This document shows, piece by piece, positions 55,977 to 64,000 of a stretch of DNA of 64,000 nucleotides. Within the stretch, counting starts at the first letter, position 1, and every line of letters starts with the position of its first letter. The notes under the pieces are model-generated. The model worked only from the letters and a program-made list of their open reading frames with translations. It did no database searches and had not been told where the DNA came from. Both the position numbers and the translations under genes were made by a program. Source of the stretch: Gentiana macrophylla (taxonomy: Eukaryota; Streptophyta; Magnoliopsida; Gentianales; Gentianaceae); contig CM047809.1 in the NCBI GenBank assembly GCA_026214975.1, forward strand, positions 26,735,375 through 26,799,374, written 5' to 3'.

Positions 55977-56920
55977 TTACATGAGATGAGATGATTCAGT
56001 CAACAATGATTGCACAATGTTTGAATCTTGTGGAGATATTTCCACTTTCTTCCTCAGCTGTTGTCGGTTTATATATCCGTATGTAGTAATATTTATCCTC
56101 TGCAAAGAAACAACTTTTTGTAGAAAACTTGCCAAGAAATAGAATTCGTGATGATCCCCACGAAATTTATAAAGGCGCAAATCTTTTAGGCTAGACAAGA
56201 AGCAATTAGGCAGAGCCTTTGGCATCCATATAAGTCCATATATGCGTATGTCTTGATGAACTCCCTACAGACAATAAACGAAGGAATTTAAATGGTTAGA
56301 AAGAAACACCAAACATTTAAACACAGATACCATTCAATTCATATAAAAAATATTAATTCACCTCCGAAAATTCAATGGTGCCCAAGTTTGGCATGAAATA
56401 AAAGAACTTTAGCAACCCACTTAAGACACGGTACTTCACTTTCATACTCAAATTCAAATATTTCAAATGGTGAAAAATTGGAAAATGGTCCGGAACCGTG
56501 TCTACTTGTGAGAGTTCCTGCACATCAAAATCAAGTATTAGAAGATTAGTACGCAGATTACACGGAATCATCAAAAACGGAAAATCATAAAAGAGAAAAG
56601 ATAGACACTTAATTAGTACCTCTCAGCTTTCATTAGATATCGTCAAGGATACCATGTTTTCCGCACTCAAAAAAAACTTAACAAGATGTAGAGCCCTTAC
56701 TCCCTCATTAATGGGGTAATTTCTTATATGAATGTAAGCCTTGATTGATGATGATGATATCTTAGTGAAACAGTAGTGTTGGTCAAGAAACCCGGTGGTA
56801 GTTGAAGGACAACAGTATGGAGATTCAATTGTAATGTAACAAATATTATGATCATCAAAAAAAGGCTGTATTTTTCTACACTCATTGTCAACCTCTTTAA
56901 TGAGGGTATAGAAATGGTAA
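55977..56920 (-). pseudogene. Captured F-box/LRR/FBD-type gene fragment with introns
   Basis: Three exon-like blocks fit together on the minus strand. Block A (56920-56623): YHFYTLIKEVDNECRKIQPF and NEGVRALHLVKFFLSAENMV, then SLTISNES. Block B (56517-56362) after a CAG acceptor: ELSQVDTVPDHFPIFHHLKY, LNLSMKVKYRVLSGLLKFFY and MPNLGTIEFSE, ending at a GTGAAT donor. Block C (56264-55977) after TGTAG: GVHQDIRIYGLIWMPKALPN and CFLSSLKDLRLYKFRGD. It goes on with FYFLASFLQKVVSLQRI, to a stop or a GTAAGT donor at the end. This is the leucine-rich and FBD part of plant F-box proteins, which choose substrates for SCF ubiquitin ligases. No F-box is seen. Splice borders are kept, and block A runs to a stop just before its donor. 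Confidence 0.7.
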
Positions 56921-56939
56921 TACTATCAAAATGGATCCA

Positions 56940-57055
56940 CTTACAGTCCGCTCCTTTTCAGCAATACTATTTTCAGCAATAAAATCCGCTCCTTCTACAA
57001 TCGTAGTTCCACATCCAAATGTCCCTGTTCCAATGATCCTTGATGTCTGACAACA
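56940..57055 (-). pseudogene. Exon-like fragment inside the CACTA element, family unknown
   Basis: On the minus strand, after a TTGTTGTCAG acceptor, the text reads TSRIIGTGTFGCGTTIVEGA and DFIAENSIAEKERT. It then meets GTAAGT, a canonical donor, which also reads through into the FBD block. I do not recognise the protein. It may be an exon of a second captured gene or an upstream exon of the same one. Confidence 0.35.
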
Positions 57056-57639
57056 AACGAGCAATTACCAAGAACAAACTAAGCTTCATCAAAAGTGCCA
57101 AAAAAAAAAATCAATCTTTCTTAGTCATAATCTTAACGGGAACATGAATTCTTCCATGTAGCAGGAAACCTTTATCCAGAATACAGTCCCATTATGAACT
57201 TAAACTTTTATCATAGCCGAGCTTATAATTTGTGGCAATGAAGGAAAAATTAACTTAACAAAAAGAAAGCAAGCTTTTACCATCAACATATATCTTCACA
57301 GACACATGGATTCTACCATGTAGCAGTAACCCATCATGCAGAATTACTGTCAAATATCAACTTAAACTTCTTTTATCTTATCGATACTATAACTTGTGAT
57401 AATTAAGATATCAACCAAAGAAAAAAGATGAACAAAAAGAGAGTTACTTCATCAACAGCTCAAAAAGATTCAGTCTTTATAACTTATTTTCTTCACAAAT
57501 GTAGGAATTCTTCCATTTAGCAGGAATCCTTTATGCAGAATTACCAACCCAAAATCAAACTTATAATTACTTCTGGATAAAAAAACATAACTGCCATGTA
57601 AATCATATGAAAAGAGTGAAATTACAATAAATATGTACC

Positions 57640-58080
57640 GGGTTTAGGGTTTTCATGAGAATAAATTGCAGAGAAGAGGAATTAAGGCTTCCAGCATGGG
57701 GATTGGGCTTTAAATTGAGAGAGCGATGTCCCTTTCCCTTTCACAGATCGATTCTTTCGCTTTGACCAGAACTCGTGGGTGACCTTGCCGCGTTTGACCT
57801 CTTGGTGGCAAATACCACGAATATAGGTGGTTGACAGATTTCCGGCGTGTGGTGGCTTCTGGAGGAAATAGTCGACGAGCAGGAGCGACGGCGGGCAGGA
57901 GCGAGGGCAGGTAGGAGCGACGGAAGGCAGGAGCGACGCCGGTAGAATTCCACTTCGTTGCTGCCATCTACACATCTAGGCGATGCAAAGAGAATGCGAG
58001 AAGTATATGAAATGCGACAATCTTTGCAATTAGGGTTTGGAAGATAAGCATATGGCTGGGGTGTTTTGGTATTTTTCACA
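57640..58080 (-). pseudogene. GC-rich 5'-exon-like block inside the CACTA element
   Basis: The block is much richer in G and C than its surroundings. It has three overlapping frames on the minus strand, of which the one from the ATG at about 57967 (MAATKWNSTGVAPAFRRSYL...) reads 85 residues. A 19-20-bp unit built on GTCGCTCCTGCC repeats about four times (about 57870-57945), and the frames are largely a product of that repeat. It could be the promoter-proximal exon of the captured gene. No domain is recognisable. Confidence 0.35.
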
Positions 58081-58489
58081 GATATTAGGATGGTTGGGGT
58101 TGTTATGGAAATTCCTTTTGTATATTTAAGGGAAAAAAAAATTATTAAAAAAGAATTTTATGGAATAATGACGGTATGTTGTTATTGATACCAATAGTAA
58201 GAGGATTTTTGTATAAACAATGATAGGAAATGTAAGTTCGTCATCAAAATCATCCGCCCCTCATTAAAACTAACATTTAATGATGAAATTTTGGCCCGTC
58301 ATTAAATTCCCGTCATTGAAAACCTTTTTTCTTGTAGTGAACCCCAATCCATCTCTTCAAACCACAACAATCGCAACATAAAAAAAAATGCATGCATCGG
58401 CCCCAAGAAAAAAAAAATTGGGACACAAAAAACTACATGTTTTCCACTCCTAGATCTAAATTTTATACGTATAAATATAAATCACCAGG

Positions 58490-58501
58490 GCTCTGATACC
58501 A
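58490..58501 (-). other. Primer binding site of the copia element
   Basis: In minus sense TGGTATCAGAGC follows the 5' LTR end, an exact match to the copia consensus complement of initiator methionine tRNA. Confidence 0.93.
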
Positions 58502-58502
58502 C

Positions 58503-60962
58503 TGTTTGTAATATCATCCGCAACGGAAGCGATTTTAGTATCTAGATCTATAAATTACACGTAATAAAATAACTAGATCTACATCTACAAGGGGGTTGTA
58601 GATCATACCTCTTGGATCTCAAAATCCAAGTAGAAGAACCGCAAACAAAAGATGGTGTGAAGAGCACCACGATCTTCCGCACATTTGATCCGAGCAACTC
58701 CCGGTGGAAGGAAATCCTCGTCTCGAATCCTTCCGATATGCTACCCGGAAAAAAACTCCAATTTTTTCCCCACTTACCCTTGGCCGAAATTTTTCTTCAT
58801 CTCTCTAAGAGATGGAAGTCGAAATTTGTGTGTGTGTTTTAGGCTTGGAGAACTCTCTTTATATAGGAGAGTAATCCTTGTCCTCCAAGGATTTTATTTT
58901 GCAAATAAAATAAATCCAATAAATAAAAGATAATCCCAAAATATTTTAGAACAAATCTAGAATAATCATTATCTTTATTTCTTACCATAAATATTTTGTG
59001 CACATGTCTTATTAATACACAAGAAAATAATTTCTTGTTCCATAAAACATGAGGGGGGGGCCGAAAATTATTGTTTGTGACCTAGTCACAATAATTTCGA
59101 TCAACACACTAAATTTGTGCCAAGATTATGAAAAATGTCTTTTTCACATATTTAATTATTTAGCCCAACTAATTTAATAGTCCACTAAACAATTAATTCA
59201 CATATCGTTTTAATTAAATTCTAATAAGAACTAAATTAATATTATTAGGATTCGACGTCCGAGAATAGCTATGCTATATTGGAGACACGTCGGGACCATG
59301 GACTAATAATCAGCTGCTCCGATAAATCAAATAAATAATTATCTTACGAAGAATAATTATATTCGATAAATCAATCACAGAATATGCCACCATAATCCCG
59401 TGATCGCACTCCTCCGATTATGAGATTATATTTATCTCCTCACGAGAATGATAATAAGCGTCCATTGATATAATCATTACATATGGATTAATCCTCCATA
59501 GATCGCTCATTCTAAATCGGAAGTTACCGTTAACCCTTTTTAGAACCTCTTATCCTTATTTACCATTAATCCCCTAGTGATCAATTAATTCATACAACTC
59601 ACCGGGTAGCTAATCGTTGTAATATGAACTCGTCACGATCGATCGCTTTCTAGGATCAACAAATAAGTGGAATCGTTTATCTACTTCCATAAATGGAAGG
59701 AATGGATTCCGTATCTGTGATAACACGGACTACTCACTCAATCCAATACAATGCCAAGATGGGGTAATTCAGATCACAGACTCAGTGTAATCCACTAGGG
59801 CTTACCCTGGCCTCCAGCGGGAGGTCCAGGGTTCGATCCCCTCCCCTTCCTTTCGTTTCAGAAAAATAAATAAAAAAAGAATCACACTAATTATGTCACG
59901 TATTTTTGACCGGGATTGGCATTCAACTTTGGAGGCACCCCTATCATCCTGTTAGGGGTGCAATCCAGGTGTCCTTGTTTCTTTTTTGGGTTATTATCTT
60001 CTTTAGCTATTTTTGGGATTATCATCTTTCTCCTGTGCTAGGTGTAACCATGCGTTGGGTTGTAGTAGCAAGGTCAAGGTGGAGAAGGAGTGGTACCGTT
60101 TTCGTGCTTCAGGCGCTTGTTTGGAGGCTTTGGCTCATACCTTGGTCGGATACACGGGCTATTTTTTCCTTGGGATTGCTATGCTTAAGCAAGGACAAGT
60201 ATCGAGTGGAGGATAATTTTGGTGTGTTTGATTGAAATATTTATGGTTCCGGGATTTTGGGGGTGCATAGAGCGTGTACTCTTCCCTATGTGCTGGATTT
60301 TCCTACACTGGGTTTGCCACGCATAGGGTTTAAGGAGGCCATGCTATGCACTCTATCACGTACTTGGGGCGGGCCGGGATGTGGCATTGACTTTGTAGCA
60401 CTTTATTCTTTTCCTTGTTAATAAAATAAAGTTGTTTTAAAATAAAATAAATAAGTCAAACTTTAAACTGATTCAAGCAGTTGACTGTGATCACCTCAGG
60501 ATTAAGATATATCCATAAATATGATCATCGATTGATTCGATAAGACTTCTCGATTACGGAATTATATTGCGAACTCTAATCAAATCGGTCCAACTCTATA
60601 TGATATATCTATCATATATAAATGCCCCATTAGGTTCTCTTAACCAAAAGTCCGGATAAGACAATCACACCTATTGTGTTCTGGGCGCATTAATAGCACG
60701 TTAAAGGAGAGACCCGATACTCTCGATTAACTTCACTACGGGCTAGTTGTATTTTAAGTACATCTTCACTAACTCAATCCTCCCATGTATATCCCATATA
60801 CTGAGTTAAATGATTACATAAACGATATACTTTAGGGTTTTCTGTAGTGTAAATACTATTGTCACATCGGTGAATATGATAATAATAAATATGAATAATA
60901 ATATCATTTCATTTATTAAATAAAACAATTACAAAATTGTCTTTCGGGCATTACACCTAACA
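58503..60962 (-). repeat. 5' LTR of the copia element, with an insertion
   Basis: 2460 bp with the same ends as the 3' LTR and closely similar along its length. A block of about 660 bp (59794-60452) is absent from the 3' LTR and explains the size difference. Confidence 0.93.
59794..60452 (+). mobile_element. SINE followed by a LINE-like 3' end, inserted in the copia 5' LTR
   Basis: The first 87 bp (ACTAGGGCTTACCCTGGCCT, B box GGGTTCGATCCC, CCTTTCGTTTC, A-rich tail) match the SINE at 26833. Directly after the tail comes a GC-richer stretch without coding frames. It ends TTGTAGCACTTTATTCTTTT and AATAAAATAAAGTTG, then A-rich text, like the 3' untranslated end of plant L1 elements. The LTR resumes with AAGTCAAAC. 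No clear target duplication is seen, and about 10 bp of the LTR may be lost. Confidence 0.7.
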
Positions 60963-60967
60963 ACTTT

Positions 60968-61481
60968 ACAGTCTCGGCTTTAGTCTTCATCAACTGAGTT
61001 GAACCCTCAGTTCTTCTGTCCTCATTACCTGAGTTTGATCCTCGCTTCTTCCTGCCTTCATTAATCGAGTCGATCCTCACCCTTCAGCTTTTATAAATAT
61101 GCCAACCGAGTGTGTTCCTCAGTGACCTTTCCTTCTTTAGTCTTCAGTTATTGATTGATTTCCATCTTTAGTTTTGATTAACTCTGATCTTTAGTTTAGA
61201 TTAACTCAGATCTTCAGTTTTAATTAGCTCTGATCTTCAATTTTGATTAGGATCAGTTTCAGTTTTGCTTGGGATCTGTTTTCAGTTTTCAAACCAATCT
61301 ATTATAGTGCTTGTATGATTTAACCTATACAATAATCATCTCTAATAAACCTATACATTTAGTTCTAGACATCTTTTAGCTTTTCTCTATAACATCTAGT
61401 TCCCGCACTCGATCAATGGGTTAAAAAAAATAATCAAATAAATAGACGAAATATCATCAAAACACAATTTTTTATCCAACA
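60968..61481 (-). mobile_element. Sirevirus-like LTR, right part
   Basis: Resumes the LTR of 45858-47211 after the copia insertion. CCTATACAATAATCATCTCT, AATAAACCTATACAT and CTTTTAGCTTTTCTCTATAA run parallel to the 5' LTR at 37975-38050. It ends TTTATCCAACA at 61481, i.e. TGTTGGATAAA in element sense. Confidence 0.8.
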
Positions 61482-62000
61482 ATTTCGCCCTTTTAATGAT
61501 GCCAAAATCCTCCATAAAAGAAAAAGTTTAAACATAAAACATAAAAACAAAATGCTAGATATTTCATTAAACTTCAAAACTTCAAACTGATCGCAAAACT
61601 GATGCAATAGTTAGTTACAATATGTTTATATTTTCTGCATAATAAAACTTACTAATCAAAAACTGATCAAAAGCTAACAAGCGTACAAGTGGAGCTCCGC
61701 TGTTGGCTCCATTGACCGACCTCGCTGATTTGAATTGATAACGTTTATTTTGTGGGTTTCTTAACAAGTCTAAATAAAGTTCCAAATCAGATTCAAATTC
61801 TTTTTGTTTCGACCCACTTCTACGTTGTTTCTACTTTTTTCTACCTGATTTCTACCACATTTCAGTATAAATTTTTCTACTTATAATTTCATTTATAGAT
61901 CTAATTTATATAGCAAATGAGGTCCGGGAAAAGTTATTAGCATGTCACAGATCAAAACTAAGCTCAACCATCAGACGTTTTTCATATGGGGAATAAAAAA

Positions 62001-62078
<78 letters not shown>

Positions 62079-62570
62079 TACACATACATATTTGTATATA
62101 CATTATTTTTATTTAATAGGGATAATTCGGTCCTGGTTCGGTTAAATACCAACTTATTTCATTAAAACTGGAATCGAACTGATTTCACAGATCCATTTTT
62201 ACAATAAAAGCGATTATAAAAATCTGCAGCTTTGTCATTTTTCAATCCAGTTTTTCAATTTGTGCAATAATCATCCTTGAACACTATAGTTAACTTAAGT
62301 AAACATCATTAATATTAAATCACTTAAAATCACAATTAAAATCATTTTTCAACCCCAAATGCTCAATTCCGCCTTTCCTTCCATCATTTTAGGGATTCAT
62401 ATCATTTCCTCAGAATCATCCTTCTTTTGCTTGATTTCAACTGAATCATTACCCATTAAGTCATCATCCTTCCTATTTTCAACATCCGATGCTTTTTCTC
62501 TTGACCCTTACCAGCATCAAGGTCTAGAGAAAAGTTATTAGTATGTCACAGATAAAACTTAGATCAACCA
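61482..62570. other. Spacer with (TA)n tract and half of a local duplication
   Basis: Just right of the LTR the minus strand reads GGCATCATTAAAAGGGCGAA, a Sirevirus-like 3' end with purine tract. No coding follows. A segment at about 61920-61977 (AAAAGTTATTAGCATGTCAC, CTCAACCATCAGACG) recurs at 62520-62570 (AAAAGTTATTAGTATGTCAC, GATCAACCAT). The rest is AT-rich. Confidence 0.6.
62003..62076. repeat. (TA)n microsatellite
   Basis: About 37 TA dinucleotides with one TAA start. Confidence 0.98.
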
Positions 62571-62620
62571 TTTTTTTTTTTCGGGAAACGAAAGAGATCG
62601 ATTAGTCACAAAAGTCAAAT

Positions 62621-63253
62621 TTACAACAAAGTTCGTCTGGCTGCTTCCTCTTCCTTTCTCGCACAAGTGATCCAGGAAGGAAACAATCCAGTCCAAAAGG
62701 CTGGATTAACAAGTTTTTTTGAAAAAGAGGCAACTTTGTGACTTACAATATTACAATTCCTGCTAATAAAACTTATGTTGCTAGACAAAAGTAGAAGAAG
62801 GTGCTGAATGTCTTGGATAATCACCATAAGATCCGGAGATGAAAGGACAGAACCCTTGACCATATACACAAGAAGTTGAGAATCGGTCTTGATCCAGATT
62901 TTTTGCCATCCTCGTTCCTTTGCATATCTGAGAGCCCATCGAACTACTTCAGCTTCCGATCTTAGAGGTGAGTCAAAATTAACAAAAGAGCGCCCCCAAA
63001 TTTCAACGAGATTATAGTTTTTATCATAGATGGCTACACCACCACCGGCGGTATAGAAGATCCATTCCAAGTCGCATCCAGTATGCGAGGATAAAATTAA
63101 AAGTAGAGGATTAGCTTCATCAAAATGAAAGGATGGGATAGTATTTACAGTAGCTGCCAAAACGTGAGGAGCTTTGAATTCGTGTGTTCCAAACATATCA
63201 GAAACAGTGTTGGCACAAGCATAGGTATAATCCTTATAATCTTTATTTATCAT
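62621..63253 (-). CDS. LINE RNase H-like domain (RVT_3), open frame
   Basis: The 210-residue frame contains SSHTGCDLEWIFYTAGGGVA, IYDKNYNLVEIWGRSFVNFD, SEAEVVRWALRYAKERGWQK and IWIKTDSQLLVYMVKG, the plant RVT_3 (PF13456) layout. The candidate metal-binding acids are D in CDLEW, E in SEAE and D in KTDSQ. The usual pattern continues with DLMVIIQDIQHLLL and SFISRNCNIVSHKVASF. The frame ends near 62621 with a Glu/Ala/Arg tail just inside the poly(A). The true start is unknown, because the frame continues from upstream pol sequence with breaks. The domain is intact in sequence, although the LINE is not. Confidence 0.88.
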   Translation of the reverse strand: MINKDYKDYTYACANTVSDMFGTHEFKAPHVLAATVNTIPSFHFDEANPLLLILSSHTGCDLEWIFYTAGGGVAIYDKNYNLVEIWGRSFVNFDSPLRSEAEVVRWALRYAKERGWQKIWIKTDSQLLVYMVKGSVLSSPDLMVIIQDIQHLLLLLSSNISFISRNCNIVSHKVASFSKKLVNPAFWTGLFPSWITCARKEEEAARRTLL

Positions 63254-63986
63254 AAAAACGATATGTTGTGGATCATCAATGTTTCTTTTGTAGATCCAAT
63301 CGTTTCTTGCTTTCCAGATATTCCAGAAAATGAAAATTATGAGTTCAATGGATTTCTTTGCCGAATTAAAATCACCTTTCCTGGTAATATCATCCCACCA
63401 TGAGACTAGGTCAAAAGAGACAAGAAAAATATCGAGACCAAGGGGTTGGGATTAAATTCCGATGCCCACAGCTGCTGGGAAAAAAAAACAAAATATGCTC
63501 CGTTGTTTCAGAGTTAAAACCACAAAAATTACGACTTGAGGGAATCGACAATTAGGATCCTTCATTAATGTTGGCTCTACTAGGAATGATGCCTTTTAGA
63601 CACTTCCAAAAGAAGTGCTTAATTTTATTAGGTAGTGCAAGGGCCCAGAGGTACTTCCAAAATTTAGGATTCAAGCCAGAGCTAGAATGAGACCTATTAG
63701 AGACTCCATCCATGTCAAGATCAGCATTTAGTTTTTCAAAGAAAAAGGCATATGCTGTTTTAAGGGTGAAGTTACCCTTAGCTGATGGCTTCCAATAAAG
63801 GTGATCCCTAGTGTTGCAGGTGCTAAGAGGTAATGATAAAATATGATGAAAGTCAACAGGCCAAAAGACTTGTTTGATTTTGGTCTCATTCCAGCTGCTG
63901 TCCTTTATAAGGTCACTTACCCAAAAGGTGTCATAAGAGAATGGATGGGGGGTGAGGGGCCTGAGGTTAGGATTATGAGGGGCCTA
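63254..63986 (-). pseudogene. LINE zf-RVT region, frameshifted
   Basis: From the right edge leftwards the minus strand reads DTFWVSDLIKDSSWNETKIK, FHHILSLPLS, RDHLYWKPSAKGNFTLKTAY and LPNKIKHFFWKCLKGIIPSR. After shifts it reads FCGFNSETTEHILFF, WWDDITRKGDF and IFWNIWKARNDWIYKRNI. These are the standard steps of the zinc-binding domain between reverse transcriptase and RNase H in plant LINEs. At least two frameshifts separate it from the RNase H frame. Confidence 0.85.
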
Positions 63987-64000
63987 AGATCAACCATCAG

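Larger units (their letters stand above)
53685..58339 (-). mobile_element. Non-autonomous CACTA element carrying host exons (Pack-CACTA)
   Basis: The ends read CACAACAAGAAAAACAGG (53685) and ...CCTTTTTTCTTGTAGTG (58339), inverted versions of the CACTACAAGAAAA terminus. Both sides carry the 3-bp duplication AAC (53682-53684 and 58340-58342). Subterminal repeats built on TTTAATGACGAG and CGTCATTAAA lie at 53705-54010 and again, inverted, at 58165-58325. No transposase frame is present. The inside carries exon-like pieces of an F-box/FBD-type gene and other spliced-looking DNA. It must have been moved by a transposase from elsewhere. Confidence 0.9.
47212..60962 (-). mobile_element. Ty1/copia element with nested CACTA; target duplication ACTTT
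   Basis: The element is flanked by ACTTT on both sides (47207-47211 and 60963-60967). In minus sense: 5' LTR 60962-58503, primer site TGGTATCAGAGC (58501-58490), a long leader holding a 4.66-kb CACTA element, gag-protease (52051-51047), integrase, start of reverse transcriptase (to about 49060), polypurine tract and 3' LTR (49043-47212). The reverse transcriptase C-terminal half and RNase H are missing. The element itself lies in an older Sirevirus-like LTR. Confidence 0.93.
62571..63986 (-). mobile_element. 5'-truncated L1-type LINE with target duplication
   Basis: The left edge is a run of T (62571-62581), the poly(A) tail on the minus strand. AGATCAACCAT stands before it (62561-62571) and again at 63987-63997, giving the target duplication at the window's right edge. 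In minus sense the element runs through a zinc-binding reverse transcriptase domain (zf-RVT), a linker and an RNase H-like domain, all at the 3' end of a LINE. Missing 5' parts are typical of incomplete reverse transcription. Confidence 0.9.

Overview
This window looks like a stretch of repeat-rich intergenic DNA from a flowering plant nucleus, probably a eudicot. Three things point there: CACTA, copia (including Sirevirus-like), gypsy, LINE and SINE elements nested in one another; a fragment of plastid DNA carrying part of trnA-UGC; and host-like gene pieces of plant families (DUF761, F-box/FBD). No prokaryotic, viral or CRISPR system is present. I found no clearly intact cellular gene and no convincing new biological system. 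The interest lies in how the elements are nested, broken and joined to host and organelle DNA.

Layout. 1-1180 is LTR-like leader sequence. About 1185-6560 is a decayed CACTA (En/Spm) element with a broken TNP2-type transposase, a well preserved intron-containing second gene (PF03004-like, one internal stop), a palindrome array and a right terminus ending in TTGTAGTG. 6561-9380 holds SINEs, microsatellites, a small DUF761-like ORF on the minus strand and a 151-bp tandem duplication. 9380-11310 is copia debris containing a 231-bp plastid insertion, followed by a Sirevirus-like LTR fragment (11313-12017). 12018-18900 is AT-rich spacer with minisatellites, a possible two-exon start of a host gene (minus strand, 15435-16017), SINEs and a LINE reverse transcriptase scrap.

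18932-28165 is a Ty3/gypsy element with both LTRs, a matching 5-bp target duplication (ATTAA), an almost wholly decayed interior, and MITE-like and SINE insertions in its right LTR. 29757-38091 is a minus-strand Sirevirus-like copia element (gag to RNase H, an extra 3' ORF, 5' LTR) with no recognisable 3' LTR. 38486-45496 is a minus-strand gypsy element with two full LTRs but only about 0.77 kb of interior; its 5' LTR holds a solo copia LTR (42231-43948, target duplication TGGAT).

45858-61481 is a Sirevirus-like LTR split by a minus-strand copia element (47212-60962, target duplication ACTTT). That copia lost most of its reverse transcriptase and RNase H, and contains a CACTA element (53685-58339, target duplication AAC) carrying exons of an F-box/FBD-type host gene. 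62571-63986 is a 5'-truncated LINE with its own target duplication at the window edge.

The order of events can be read from the nesting: Sirevirus-like LTR first, then copia, then CACTA (and, independently, SINE plus a LINE-like 3' end in the copia 5' LTR). Reading frames of nearly all elements are interrupted, so the coding entries are mostly pseudogenes.
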